The notes: generated from the sequence alone by a model not told the origin. A stretch of DNA of 64,000 bases from JALZCH01 sp036387315 (GCA_036387315.1 DASVTY010000124.1:14961-78960); one strand, 5' to 3'; shown: positions 1 through 8,241, counted from the stretch's first letter. Numbers and translations: made by a program.

Positions 1-297
1 CCTTTTTATCAGATAACGTCCTCCAAGCGTTACCCCAAGAATTGAGCCGGCAGAAGATTTGTTCTGCCGAGCATCTTTTTCGTGCGTATTTTCTTCGGCT
101 TCATCTATCAGGTTAGCGGCGCTGCTGTTTGGAATAATGTCGGCTATCTCATCTGCCGAGAGAAGCGACAACACTTCCGAATGTAAAACAGCGTCCTGCC
201 GGCTGATATTTTGCAAAAATAAAGAGCGCTCATCGCCTTGCAAAGACGCTGCAATGCCAAAAACTTCTGTAACTCGCTGCCAGTTGGATTGATTCAT
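1..297 (-). CDS. Serine/threonine protein kinase, N-terminal part (runs off the window)
   Basis: Only the first 99 codons are present, read leftward from an ATG at 297-295 preceded by a good ribosome binding site (GAGAGGA). The protein begins MNQSNWQRVTEVFGIAASL, then DERSLFLQN and HSEVLSLL, a helical leader typical of bacterial Hanks-type Ser/Thr kinases of Acidobacteriota. It ends with GVTLGGRYLIKR, which matches the first beta strand of a kinase domain just ahead of the glycine-rich loop. The catalytic core, and any WD40, TPR or PD40 C-terminal sensor, would lie to the left of base 1. The family call rests on the leader pattern and the start of the kinase fold, so kinase activity itself is inferred. 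Confidence 0.75.
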   Translation of the reverse strand, partial: MNQSNWQRVTEVFGIAASLQGDERSLFLQNISRQDAVLHSEVLSLLSADEIADIIPNSSAANLIDEAEENTHEKDARQNKSSAGSILGVTLGGRYLIKR

Positions 298-480
298 ATA
301 CTATCCTCTCTAATTTGATACGCGACATAGTTTCGCGCATATTAGCAGACAACATGCTTTTTTAAAGTAACGTTGCAATTAAAAATCTGGGTCTATGGTA
401 GTTAAGCGAATCAAAGCAGATGTTTTTTCAACAACTCCAGGAGTGGATTTAATGCTCTGGTGTGAGTAATAGTATGAGTA

Positions 481-517
481 AAACAAAAAGGGCATTTATA
501 AGATGCCCTTTTTGTTT
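481..517 (-). terminator. Intrinsic terminator after tRNA-Asn (bidirectional)
   Basis: A perfect 15-bp stem (481-495 with 503-517) around a 7-base loop carries GGGCAT/ATGCCC and A/T tracts on both sides. It starts 14 bases past the tRNA 3' end in the direction of tRNA transcription, so it most likely ends that transcript. The structure would also work on the other strand. Confidence 0.8.
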
Positions 518-530
518 TTGATTAAATTAA

Positions 531-857
531 CTCCGCAGGTAAGACTCGAACTTACAACCCTTCGGTTACACTTTGCCTTGAACTTTCGCTCAAGCGTGGA
601 CTATCTCATCAACTTTGCCAGAACTTAACAAAGTTGCCGGACGCTCGTGGGAGTTTTATCGGTTAGGTTTCCTCAACTCCTAGTCTCTGCACGTTCCTGC
701 TTACAATCAAACCTTTTCAGCAGGCTTCGCTCAGGATTGCCTTGCCGTCTTCTGCCGGTTTAGGGTTCCCTGAATTCATCCAGTTTTTCAACCACAGTCA
801 CCTGTGGAAGCTGCAACTACTTTACAGCCGAATGCTCTGCCATTGAGCTACTGCGGA
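531..857 (-). tRNA. tRNA-Asn (GUU anticodon), interrupted by a group I intron
   Basis: Exon 1 is 857-824 and exon 2 is 568-531. Joined, they form a full cloverleaf: acceptor TCCGCAG/CTGCGGA, D stem GCTC/GAGC, anticodon stem TTCGG/CCGAA, T stem GTAAG/CTTAC, a 5-base variable loop and discriminator G73. The spliced anticodon loop is CTGTTAA, giving anticodon GUU. The discriminator G and overall sequence fit bacterial tRNA-Asn. CCA is not encoded. The 255-base insertion sits between anticodon bases 35 and 36, so no functional anticodon exists before splicing. Read without the intron boundaries, the loop could be mistaken for a GUA (Tyr) anticodon, but bacterial tRNA-Tyr has a long variable arm, which is absent. 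A terminator follows at 481-517. Confidence 0.93.
569..823 (-). ncRNA. Group I self-splicing intron in tRNA-Asn (IC3-like), no internal ORF
   Basis: The 255-nt insertion follows a U at the end of exon 1 and ends in G (omega-G), as group I introns require. Conserved core pieces are visible on the minus strand: a P/Q-like TTCAGGGAACCCTA (774-761), an R-like GGCAATCCTGAGCGAAGCC (741-723), GCAGAGACTAGGA (690-678) and an S-like GAGATAGTCCACGC (607-594). These strings closely resemble the core of cyanobacterial tRNA-Leu introns, suggesting subgroup IC3. No homing-endonuclease ORF fits in this length, so it should be a minimal, autonomously splicing ribozyme. Self-splicing is inferred, and a covariance-model search would confirm class and boundaries. 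Confidence 0.9.
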
Positions 858-862
858 TTATC

Positions 863-899
863 AAATCTTGCGAATTGCTTTTCGGCGTTCGCAAGATTT
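863..899. repeat. Perfect 12-bp palindrome upstream of tRNA-Asn
   Basis: AAATCTTGCGAA (863-874) and TTCGCAAGATTT (888-899) are exact reverse complements around a 13-base loop. It lies immediately upstream of the tRNA 5' end. A TTGACA hexamer (complement of 927-932) lies beyond it, but no convincing -10 box is correctly spaced. It could be a leader hairpin, a regulator site or an isolated palindromic repeat. Confidence 0.5.
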
Positions 900-1035
900 A
901 TAGAATTACGAAATTCTTTTCACAATGTCAAGTGCGGATAATTTCCCGGTATTTTCACGGAATCGCCTCTTGAAATGTCGGCAATCTTGGGGCAATATCC
1001 TGTGAAGTCTTTAAAATCCGGTTATTATAAAAATT

Positions 1036-2430
1036 ATGTCGGCACCAAATATTGAAACGATTGTTAATTTATCGAAAAGGCGCGGTTTCGTCTTTCCGGC
1101 TTCGGACATTTACGGCGGACTCGGTTCTGCCTGGGATTACGGGCAGCTCGGCGTTGAGCTTGCCAACAACATCAAACAGGCGTGGTGGCGCTGGATGGTT
1201 CACGAGCGCGACGATATGGAAGGCGTTGATTCCGCCATTATTCAAAACCGTCTGGTCTGGAAATATTCCGGTCACGAAGAAACTTTCTCCGACCCGCTCG
1301 TTGATTGCCGAAGCTGCAACTCGCGGCTGCGGCAGGACAAGCTCGAACAGGATGCAAGCGGAAACTACGTTTGCTCAAACTGCGGCTCGACCGATTTAAC
1401 CGAGCCGCGACAGTTTAATTTGATGTTTCAAACCACGCTTGGCGCGGCATCGGCTGAAGACGATCCGTCGGCGCTCGCGTATCTTCGACCCGAAACGGCT
1501 CAGGGAATTTTTATCAATTTCTTAAATGTTTTGAATACATCGCGCCGCAAATTGCCGTTCGGCGTAGCGCAAATCGGCAAAAGTTTTCGCAACGAAGTCA
1601 CGCCCGGAAATTTTATTTTCCGCACGCGCGAATTCGAGCAGATGGAAATGGAGTTTTTCGTCAAACCCGGCGAGGACGAAACCTGGCATCAATATTGGAT
1701 TGGCGCTTGTAATGACTGGATAAAATCGCTCGGCATTTCTGATGAGAATTTAAAATTTTACGTTCAGGACGAAAAAGAACGCGCTCATTACGCGAAAGCG
1801 ACGACAGATATTCTCTATCGCTTTTTTCCCGAACGCGAGGACGAAGAAAAGCAATGGGACGAGCTGATGGGAATTGCCAACCGGACTGATTTCGATTTGA
1901 AAGCGCACTCGAAAAAACCGGAAAACGCCGAAGGAAAACGTATTAATACTGATTCAACCGAAGATTTGTCGTATTTTGACGACGCCGCGAAAGAACGTTT
2001 TTACCCGTTTGTAATTGAACCGGCGATTGGCGTCAACCGCACTTTGCTCGCGGTTTTGATGGACGCTTACACCGAAAAAACTTCGGACAAAGGCGAAACG
2101 CGCGTGATTTTAAAATTAAAACCTGAACTTGCGCCAATTAAAGTCGCCGTTTTGCCGCTGGCGAAAAACAAACCGGAAATTGTTTCGATGGCGAAAGGAA
2201 TCAAAAAAGATTTGCTCGGCAGTTTTCGCACCGTTTACGACGATACGGCGGGAATCGGAAAATTGTATGCCCGACAGGATGAAATTGGCACGCCGTTTTG
2301 CGTTACGGTTGATCACGAATCGTTGGAAGATAACGCCGTCACGGTGCGCGACCGCGACACTTGGGAACAGGAACGCATCAACGTCGGCGAATTAAAAGAA
2401 TATTTGCGAAAGCGTTTGACGAAAGACTAA
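1036..2430 (+). CDS. glyS: Glycyl-tRNA synthetase, homodimeric type
   Basis: This class IIa enzyme attaches glycine to tRNA-Gly in the cytoplasm. The 464-residue product has the single-chain (alpha2) architecture, not the separate alpha and beta chains of E. coli. It opens with the family N-terminus (LSKRRGFVFPASDIYGG). A zinc-ribbon insertion has CxxC pairs at C91/C94 and C113/C116. RPETAQG is at about 151 and the motif 2 signature SFRNE at 183-187. Motif 3 (GVNRTLLAVLMDAY) and a C-terminal anticodon-binding domain from about residue 360 complete it. Length is normal for the family. The ATG has no strong Shine-Dalgarno sequence, but the N-terminus aligns well from it. It converges on the kinase gene ending at 2439, with 8 bases between. 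Confidence 0.96.
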   Translation: MSAPNIETIVNLSKRRGFVFPASDIYGGLGSAWDYGQLGVELANNIKQAWWRWMVHERDDMEGVDSAIIQNRLVWKYSGHEETFSDPLVDCRSCNSRLRQDKLEQDASGNYVCSNCGSTDLTEPRQFNLMFQTTLGAASAEDDPSALAYLRPETAQGIFINFLNVLNTSRRKLPFGVAQIGKSFRNEVTPGNFIFRTREFEQMEMEFFVKPGEDETWHQYWIGACNDWIKSLGISDENLKFYVQDEKERAHYAKATTDILYRFFPEREDEEKQWDELMGIANRTDFDLKAHSKKPENAEGKRINTDSTEDLSYFDDAAKERFYPFVIEPAIGVNRTLLAVLMDAYTEKTSDKGETRVILKLKPELAPIKVAVLPLAKNKPEIVSMAKGIKKDLLGSFRTVYDDTAGIGKLYARQDEIGTPFCVTVDHESLEDNAVTVRDRDTWEQERINVGELKEYLRKRLTKD

Positions 2431-2438
2431 CAGTCGTT

Positions 2439-4112
2439 TTAATAGCGAGCGGCGAGACTGGCGACAGTTGTAATTAGCTCGTTCATCTCAACGGGTTTGG
2501 CGATGTGCGTTTGAAAACCGTACCGCAAAGCCTCAAGCCTGTCTTCGTTGCGGGCGTAAGCCGTTAAAGCTATCGCCGGAATCTTGCCGCCTTTTTCGGG
2601 CGCAAGCCGCCGCACGTTTTCGATAAATTCGTAGCCGTTTACTCCGGGCATTCCAATATCGCTGACGATAACGTCGGGCGCTGATTGTTTGATGTTTTCG
2701 AGCGCTTGGGCGACCGACTGCGCCGTCGAGACTTGTGCGCCTGAAGTTTCGAGAAATATTTTAATTAGTTCCAGCGCGTCAATCTCATCATCAACCACCA
2801 ATACGTTCAAACCCGTCAGACTTTTTTCAATTGCCGCGTCGGAATTATTTTCGCCGTAAATATCGCGGTTCGGCGGTTTACCGTTTGTCTGAGCGCGCGA
2901 TAAAAGCGGGAGATTCAAGATGAATACCGCGCCTTTGCCTTTGCCTTCGCTTTCTGCTCGAACGCTGCCGCCGTGCTGCTCGACGAGATGTTTCACAATC
3001 GCCAGACCTAAACCCAGACCACCGAAGTGCCTGGTCGTCGTGCCGTCGGCTTGGCGAAAGCGGTCGAAAACATACGGCAGAAATTCCGGCGCAATTCCGC
3101 TGCCCGTGTCGCCGACCGAAACGACGAGATTCGAGCTTTCGCGTTTGACGCCGATTTCGATTGCGCCGCCGCGCGGCGTAAATTTGACGGCATTGGAAAG
3201 CAAATTCCACAAAACCTGCTGTAAGCGCGCCGAATCTCCCGCAATTTCGGTCGTCTCATCGGCGATGTTTGTTTTAATAACGATTTCTTTCGCTTCGGCG
3301 GCTGGCGAAATCGAATCAACGGCGGATTTGACGAGCGCGGCGGCGTTGACCGGGCGTATGTCGAGCTTCAGTTTTCCGGTGATAATCCGCGAAACGTCGA
3401 GCAAATCTTCGATGATTTGCGCCTGCGAGCGAGCGTTGCGCTCGACCGTTTCGAGCGCTTCCTGGATTTTGCCGCCGTCGAGCCTTCCCGTTCGCAGCAG
3501 ATTCGCCCAACCGAGAATCGCATTCAAAGGCGTGCGTAATTCATGGCTGACGGTCGCCAGAAACTCGTCTTTCAAACGGTTGGCGGTTTCGGCTTCGGAA
3601 CGGGCGCGGCGCTCGCTCGTAAACAGTTTCTCCAATTCGGCTGCAGCTCTTTTTTCCCCTTCGATGTAATCGCGGATGTCGTATTGACGGCGGCGCGCGC
3701 GCAGCGCAGATTTTATCGCGCTCATCAGCGTCATCAACCGCACGGGGCGTTCGATGAGCGTCACGTTTCCGGTTTTCGAGAGCATTTCCAGAATTTCGGC
3801 GTTAGCCGGAACGTCGCCGCCGCCGCTGGTCAAAACCACGAGCGGAATGTCAGACCACTGCGGCTGTTCCGCGAGCGCGGAGATTAAATTCGGCGTGGTT
3901 TCCGGCGTCAGAGCTTCGCCGGTTACAAAAAACAAACCTGCGTTTTCGAGCGTTTTCGAATTGATTTCCAGCGCATTTTGACAAACTTCGGCTGTTAATC
4001 CGGCTTCGCTCAAAATGCGTGCGGTTATTTCGGCGTCTCTGCCGGTCGGAGCGAGAATTAAAATTCGCTCGTCCCGGTTGTTCTTTGTTTTGTCCGTTTC
4101 TTTATTCGTCAT
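2439..4112 (-). CDS. Hybrid histidine kinase with degenerate N-terminal receiver
   Basis: This is a soluble signal-transduction kinase. Residues 15-140 resemble a receiver fold (ERILILAPTGR) but have no clear phospho-acceptor Asp. A short coiled coil precedes the HisKA domain with phospho-His in the motif ATVSHELRTPLN (H190 from the ATG), then a HATPase_c domain with N, G1 (DTGSGIAPE) and G2 (GGLGLGLAI) boxes. A C-terminal receiver has LVVDDE and SDIGMPG. No membrane segment is seen. The ATG at 4112 overlaps the upstream KaiC-like gene by 11 bases, implying co-translation; a TTG at 4127 is an alternative start. The ATPase is therefore its probable functional partner. The kinase core and receiver closely resemble those of the kinase at 27604-29874, so the two are paralogues. 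Confidence 0.88.
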   Translation of the reverse strand: MTNKETDKTKNNRDERILILAPTGRDAEITARILSEAGLTAEVCQNALEINSKTLENAGLFFVTGEALTPETTPNLISALAEQPQWSDIPLVVLTSGGGDVPANAEILEMLSKTGNVTLIERPVRLMTLMSAIKSALRARRRQYDIRDYIEGEKRAAAELEKLFTSERRARSEAETANRLKDEFLATVSHELRTPLNAILGWANLLRTGRLDGGKIQEALETVERNARSQAQIIEDLLDVSRIITGKLKLDIRPVNAAALVKSAVDSISPAAEAKEIVIKTNIADETTEIAGDSARLQQVLWNLLSNAVKFTPRGGAIEIGVKRESSNLVVSVGDTGSGIAPEFLPYVFDRFRQADGTTTRHFGGLGLGLAIVKHLVEQHGGSVRAESEGKGKGAVFILNLPLLSRAQTNGKPPNRDIYGENNSDAAIEKSLTGLNVLVVDDEIDALELIKIFLETSGAQVSTAQSVAQALENIKQSAPDVIVSDIGMPGVNGYEFIENVRRLAPEKGGKIPAIALTAYARNEDRLEALRYGFQTHIAKPVEMNELITTVASLAARY

Positions 4113-5628
4113 CCGACTCGACTGCAAAAGTGTTTTTGTGACCGATGAACGTCGGAACGCCGGTCAATACTCCGCGAAACTCCCGTAAAGGCTCGCCTAC
4201 CGTGATGCCCTCCTTCGTTATCCGAAACTCGCGAATCGTGCTTTCGTGTTCTCCGGTGCGTTTTTTAACCACCGAAAGCGCGCGCCGCACCGCGCCGTCC
4301 GCCTCGAAATAACGCAGCATCAAAACCGTGTCCGCAAGATAACTGACATCTACGGGCGACGCCATTGCGCTCCCCAAAAAACCGTGCTGCGCCATAATGA
4401 GCATCGTCACGACGCCTTGTTTGTTGAGATAAGTTAAAAGCTCGTGCATCTGAATCGTCAAAAAACGCTCTTCGGGCATCGCATTCAAATAACCGTTCAG
4501 ACTGTCAATGACGACCACGCGGGCGTTGTTGCGTGCGACCGATTCGATTACGGCGTGGGCAAATTCGCCGGGCGCTAATTCAGCCGGGTCAACCTGCTGA
4601 ACCGTGAGCGAGCCATTGTCAATATAATCTTGTATTTTCGTGCCGATTCCGGTGGCTCTCTTAACATAATTCTCAATAATTTCGTCGAAAATAAAAACAG
4701 CGGCGTTTTCACCGTTTTCCGCAGTGCAGGCGGCGAATTGAGCGGCAAGAGACGATTTGCCCGAACCGGCAGGACCGATCAGCAAATTGCTCGTACCGCG
4801 ATCAAGCCCGCCGCCGAGCAATCTATCAAGCTCCGTAATACCGCTTTCGATAACCTCATTTTTAAAATCTTTCCGATGATCGGCTGCGACCAGACGCGGA
4901 AAAACCCGGACGCCGCCGGTTTCGATGTTGAAATCGTGATAACCGCCGCGAAAACTCGAACCGCGCAGTTTGATAACGCGCAAACGCCGCCGTTCACCGC
5001 CGTATTCGACCGCGAGATGGTCGAGATGCACGACGCCGTGAACGATTGAATGAACGTGCAGATCGCCCATATCGGAAGTTTTATCGTCAAGCAGTAAAAC
5101 CGTGCATTCGCGGGGCGTAAAATATTGTTTGAGAGCGAGAATCTGGCGGCGATAACGCAAAGGATCGCGCGCCAGCAGACGCATTTCCGATAAGGAATCG
5201 AAAATTATGCGGCGCGGATTAATCCGTTCGACCTCAGCCAAAACCGCCGCCGTCGTTTCGTTCAGCTCGATTTCCGAAGGGTGAAAAATCGTATATTGCG
5301 ATTCCGGCTTGAGACTGTCGCCCGACGGCAGCAATTCAAAAATATCAACTCCGTCAAGCGTCCAGCCGTGCGAGCGAGCGACGTTTATTAACTCGTTTTT
5401 GGTTTCCGACAAAGTGACGTAAAGAACTCGTTCGCCGCGCTCGACGCCTTCGCGCAGAAATTGCAGCGCGAGCGTCGTTTTTCCGGTTCCCGGCTCGCCT
5501 TCGAGCAGGTAAATATGGTTTGCCGGAAAACCGCCGCGCAAAACGTCGTTGAGTCCTTCAGCGCCGGAACTCAGCTTGTCATCCGATTTTATTTGCTCGT
5601 CCGAATCTGAATTATCGTTTATTGGCAT
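4102..5628 (-). CDS. KaiC-like double-domain RecA-superfamily ATPase
   Basis: The 508-residue product carries two KaiC/RadA-type ATPase domains. Walker A motifs are GEPGTGKT (44-51) and GPAGSGKS (285-292). Each is preceded by the family pattern of a small leader and a glycine-rich turn (GLNDVLRGGFP; ELDRLLGGGLDRG). Walker B-like strands RIIFDSLSEMR (about 140-150) and VVVIDSLNGYL in domain 2 are present. Length and layout match KaiC, but no kaiA or kaiB lies nearby, and outside cyanobacteria such proteins are usually signalling ATPases, not clock parts. The downstream hybrid kinase overlaps by 11 bases, so a KaiC-like protein working with a kinase is the likely module. The C-terminal autophosphorylation residues of true KaiC cannot be recognised by eye. 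It is probably the first gene of a two-gene operon. Confidence 0.9.
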   Translation of the reverse strand: MPINDNSDSDEQIKSDDKLSSGAEGLNDVLRGGFPANHIYLLEGEPGTGKTTLALQFLREGVERGERVLYVTLSETKNELINVARSHGWTLDGVDIFELLPSGDSLKPESQYTIFHPSEIELNETTAAVLAEVERINPRRIIFDSLSEMRLLARDPLRYRRQILALKQYFTPRECTVLLLDDKTSDMGDLHVHSIVHGVVHLDHLAVEYGGERRRLRVIKLRGSSFRGGYHDFNIETGGVRVFPRLVAADHRKDFKNEVIESGITELDRLLGGGLDRGTSNLLIGPAGSGKSSLAAQFAACTAENGENAAVFIFDEIIENYVKRATGIGTKIQDYIDNGSLTVQQVDPAELAPGEFAHAVIESVARNNARVVVIDSLNGYLNAMPEERFLTIQMHELLTYLNKQGVVTMLIMAQHGFLGSAMASPVDVSYLADTVLMLRYFEADGAVRRALSVVKKRTGEHESTIREFRITKEGITVGEPLREFRGVLTGVPTFIGHKNTFAVESDDE

Positions 5629-5764
5629 AAATTAGGTTTCGACATTTTATCGTAAATTCGAGCAAAACACATCGAAAATTTAAAATTGTCTTTAAAAAGC
5701 GGGCGACGGTTGCGCGTCGTTAGGCAAATGCTATGATTTGGTTGAGCAAATTAAGAAAAAAATT

Positions 5765-6139
5765 ATGGCGATTCACAAAACGCGCAACGAACAAATCGAA
5801 AACAGCCTGCTGCTCGAATCAACCGAAGAAATCGAGCTGCCGCCCGCTGAAGTTGATGAAGACGACGTGACTTTGCAGTTCGAGACTTTCCGCCCGTTTG
5901 TGCCCGAACTGATCGAAGAACTCGAAGAAGGCACAATCGCCGAAACGGTTCCCGTCATCAAAGACGGCTCGACGTTTGCGATTCACGGCGAAACCCGGAC
6001 TTTTTGGGTAAAAATCTGGTATCTCGCCGATTCCGAAATGACTGAAATCGCTCGCGTGCAGGTTTTGAATTGTTTGCCCCGTATGCGAAACGTCCGAATT
6101 GTTTTTCCGAAAGACGATGATTTTCAATCCGGTGATTGA
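5765..6139 (+). CDS. Hypothetical acidic protein, about 124 residues
   Basis: No family is recognised. From the ATG at 5765 the product starts MAIHKTRNEQIENSLLLEST, with a very acidic first half (runs such as EVDEDDV and EELEEGT). A compact, more hydrophobic C-terminal half (ETRTFWVKIWYLADSEM, ARVQVLNCLPRMRNVRIVFP) may form a small beta domain. A TTG at 5738 would add nine residues, but ATG is preferred. It is divergently placed from the KaiC-like gene, and its 3' end overlaps the HNH nuclease gene tail-to-tail by 16 bases. No signal peptide or membrane segment is seen. Consistent codon use and the clean reading frame support a real gene. Confidence 0.6.
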   Translation: MAIHKTRNEQIENSLLLESTEEIELPPAEVDEDDVTLQFETFRPFVPELIEELEEGTIAETVPVIKDGSTFAIHGETRTFWVKIWYLADSEMTEIARVQVLNCLPRMRNVRIVFPKDDDFQSGD

Positions 6140-6552
6140 ACCGGGTCATCGGCGGGCGGATGACGGTTGATTTGCGCATCATCAAAACGAATCAATAACG
6201 CACGATCACGATTCAATTCCAGAAGCTCGATTGTTGCCCGCCCGATTTCCGTTTTCGGTAAAATTTGTAAACCATCGGCTGACCAGAAAAAGTGTTCAGA
6301 CCAGGACAACACTCGCGGATTGAAGAGCGGAGTTTTGCCGATAAATTGTTTGTCGGATTTACGGCGATTGCAATGAAAACAAGCAAGAGCCAAATTATCA
6401 AGCGAATCATCGCCGCCTTGTTTGGTCGGAAGAACGTGGTCAATCGTGAATTGAACGAGCTGCCAGCGTTCGTTCGTGTGACAATATTCGCAGAGATAAT
6501 TAGCGCGTTTTCGGACTCGTTCCCGAACAAAACGGGAAATTTTACGCGACAA
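6124..6552 (-). CDS. HNH endonuclease family protein
   Basis: This small DNA-nuclease-like protein has the zinc-stabilised HNH fold. After a basic N-terminus (SRFVRERVRKRA) it has CEYC at about residues 20-23, the catalytic strand TIDHVLPTKQGG (His of HNH), SLDNLALACFHCN (Asn and second CxxC) and NRRKSD. All ligand and catalytic positions look intact. The C-terminal 60 residues (LSWSEHFFWSADG...) match the extension of stand-alone HNH proteins that are common in cyanobacteria and Acidobacteriota. It starts inside the upstream small gene (11-base overlap), so the two are co-expressed. Whether it acts in DNA repair, defence or mobility is unknown. No phage or intron context surrounds it. Confidence 0.88.
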   Translation of the reverse strand: MSRKISRFVRERVRKRANYLCEYCHTNERWQLVQFTIDHVLPTKQGGDDSLDNLALACFHCNRRKSDKQFIGKTPLFNPRVLSWSEHFFWSADGLQILPKTEIGRATIELLELNRDRALLIRFDDAQINRHPPADDPVQSPD

Positions 6553-6832
6553 GCTTGACCTCTGAATTTAAGGATAAATTTCGGATAACGCGATTGACAT
6601 GGCTCAAAAAATCGTCGAGTTCTTCGTATTCGAGTAATTCTTTTTCCTCATCATTGGTCAGCCCCGTTTCTTTTTGTTTGTCGAGCAGATTTTCAATTCT
6701 TTTTTGCACCGGCGATGAAGCGCGAAAAATTACCGTGCCCTGTTCGAGTTCGAGCCTGATCGCGCCGTCGCGCAGCAATGTCGGCGGAAGGTTATTTAGT
6801 CTTGGAATTTGTTCAATTACAGGCTCACTCAT
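6542..6832 (-). CDS. Small conserved protein paired with HNH nuclease
   Basis: The 96-residue protein has a hydrophobic N-terminal half (LPPTLLRDGAIRLELEQGTVIFRAS) and a helical, charged second half. That half has the pattern RIENLLDKQKETGLT followed by EEKELLEYEELDDFLS, seen in small proteins encoded just before stand-alone HNH genes. The tight 11-base overlap with the HNH gene suggests a functional pair, either a regulatory or antitoxin-like partner or a co-factor. This is inference from spacing and size, since no DNA-binding motif is evident. The start is divergent from the nucleotidyltransferase gene, only 20 bases away. Confidence 0.65.
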   Translation of the reverse strand: MSEPVIEQIPRLNNLPPTLLRDGAIRLELEQGTVIFRASSPVQKRIENLLDKQKETGLTNDEEKELLEYEELDDFLSHVNRVIRNLSLNSEVKLVA

Positions 6833-6852
6833 TAAAATGACTTTATCAAAGA

Positions 6853-8241
6853 ATGATGAAATTGCCTAAAAAAATCCTGAAACTCGCCGAAATTATCCGC
6901 GAAAACGGTGGTCGCGTGCTGCTTGTCGGTGGCTGTGTGCGCGATTTTTTGATGGGTATTGAGCCGAAGGATTTTGATGTTGAAGTTTACGGCGTTGAAC
7001 CGCATAAATTACGTGCAATTCTCGACCGATTCGGCAAAGTTGACGCGGTCGGCGAAGCGTTTACGGTTTACAAAATCGGAAACAATCTGGACGTTTCCCT
7101 GCCCCGCCGCGAGCGCAAAACGGGACGCGGACATCGCGGTTTTACGATTGAAGGCGATCCGCAAATGTCGTTTGAAGAAGCCTGCCGACGACGCGATTTT
7201 ACGATTAACGCGATTTTGCAAGACCCATTAAACGGCGAAATTATTGATCCGTTTGACGGGCGCGCAGACATTGAACGAAAGCTGATTCGCGTTGTCGCGC
7301 CGGAAACTTTTGTTGAAGATTCGCTCAGAGTTTTGCGGGCGGCGCAGTTTGCCGCCAGATTTGATTTTGAAATAGAGCCGGAAACCGCCGAGCTTTGCCG
7401 TTCGATTGATTTGTCGGATTTGCCGAAAGAGCGGATTTGGGGCGAATTTGAAAAGCTGCTGCTCAAAGCCGAAAAGCCTTCAATCGGATTAAAATGGTTT
7501 TACGATTTGAAAATCGCCGATAAGCTGTTTCCCGAATTAACCGCGCTTGTCGGCGTTCCGCAAAACCCGGAATGGCATCCCGAAGGCGATTTGGACGTGC
7601 ACACTTTGCTTGTCGTTGACGAGGCGAGAAAACTGATTAACGATTTGCCGTATCCGAAACGAGTTGCCGTAATGCTCGGCGCACTCTGTCACGATTTCGG
7701 GAAACCGGCGACAACCCGTTTTTTTGAAGGCGCGTGGCGCTCGCACGGGCACGACGAAGCCGGAGTCGAGCCGACAGTTTCTTTTCTCGACCGCCTGGGC
7801 ATTTTCACGCTCGACGGTTACGATGTTCGGAATCAAGTTGTTGAATTGGTCAGAAATCATCTGCGTCCGGGCGAATTTTATAAAAACCGAGACGATTTGG
7901 GCAACGGCGCGTTTCGTCGTCTGGCGAGGCGCGTTGAGTTGGATTTACTTTACCGCGTCGCCAAAGCCGACAGTTTGGGCAGAAACGCGCCGTGGCTGCC
8001 GCCGGAAAAACTTAAAACCGCCGAAGCGCAGGAATGGTTTATCGAAAAGGTTAAAGATTTAAAAGTGGAACGAGCAGCGCCGCAGCCGATTTTGATGGGC
8101 AGACATTTAATCGAATTGGGCTTAAAACCTTCGCCGCTATTTAAAGAAATTTTAGACGCTGTTTACGAAATGCAGCTTGATGAGCGCGTCCGCAATCTGG
8201 AAGAAGCCATTGCCGAAGCGCGAAAAATAATTGAAAACTGA
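6853..8241 (+). CDS. cca: tRNA nucleotidyltransferase (CCA-adding) / poly(A) polymerase family with HD domain
   Basis: This is a class II nucleotidyltransferase that probably adds or repairs the CCA end of tRNAs, needed here because the tRNA-Asn gene lacks encoded CCA. The N-terminal head has VGGCVRDFLMG and the metal-binding DFDVEVYG (about residues 26-45). The nucleotide-recognition region includes RRRDFTINAI (about 110-120), followed by LRVLRAAQFAARF. The C-terminal half has an HD phosphohydrolase-type motif (LGALCHDFGKPATT), found in multifunctional CCA enzymes. At 462 residues it is near the expected length. The start is one of two adjacent ATGs, and no strong ribosome site precedes them. 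Specificity for A only versus CCA cannot be read from sequence. Confidence 0.87.
   Translation: MMKLPKKILKLAEIIRENGGRVLLVGGCVRDFLMGIEPKDFDVEVYGVEPHKLRAILDRFGKVDAVGEAFTVYKIGNNLDVSLPRRERKTGRGHRGFTIEGDPQMSFEEACRRRDFTINAILQDPLNGEIIDPFDGRADIERKLIRVVAPETFVEDSLRVLRAAQFAARFDFEIEPETAELCRSIDLSDLPKERIWGEFEKLLLKAEKPSIGLKWFYDLKIADKLFPELTALVGVPQNPEWHPEGDLDVHTLLVVDEARKLINDLPYPKRVAVMLGALCHDFGKPATTRFFEGAWRSHGHDEAGVEPTVSFLDRLGIFTLDGYDVRNQVVELVRNHLRPGEFYKNRDDLGNGAFRRLARRVELDLLYRVAKADSLGRNAPWLPPEKLKTAEAQEWFIEKVKDLKVERAAPQPILMGRHLIELGLKPSPLFKEILDAVYEMQLDERVRNLEEAIAEARKIIEN

Noticed and set aside
531..857. tRNA-Tyr with GUA anticodon
   Set aside because: The loop reads GUA only if the intron is ignored. The splice rules (U before, G at end) give GUU, and the short variable arm excludes bacterial tRNA-Tyr.
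2920..3669. Long open frame antisense to the hybrid kinase
   Set aside because: It is a shadow of the kinase gene, with low-complexity Ser/Arg-rich sequence and no known domain.
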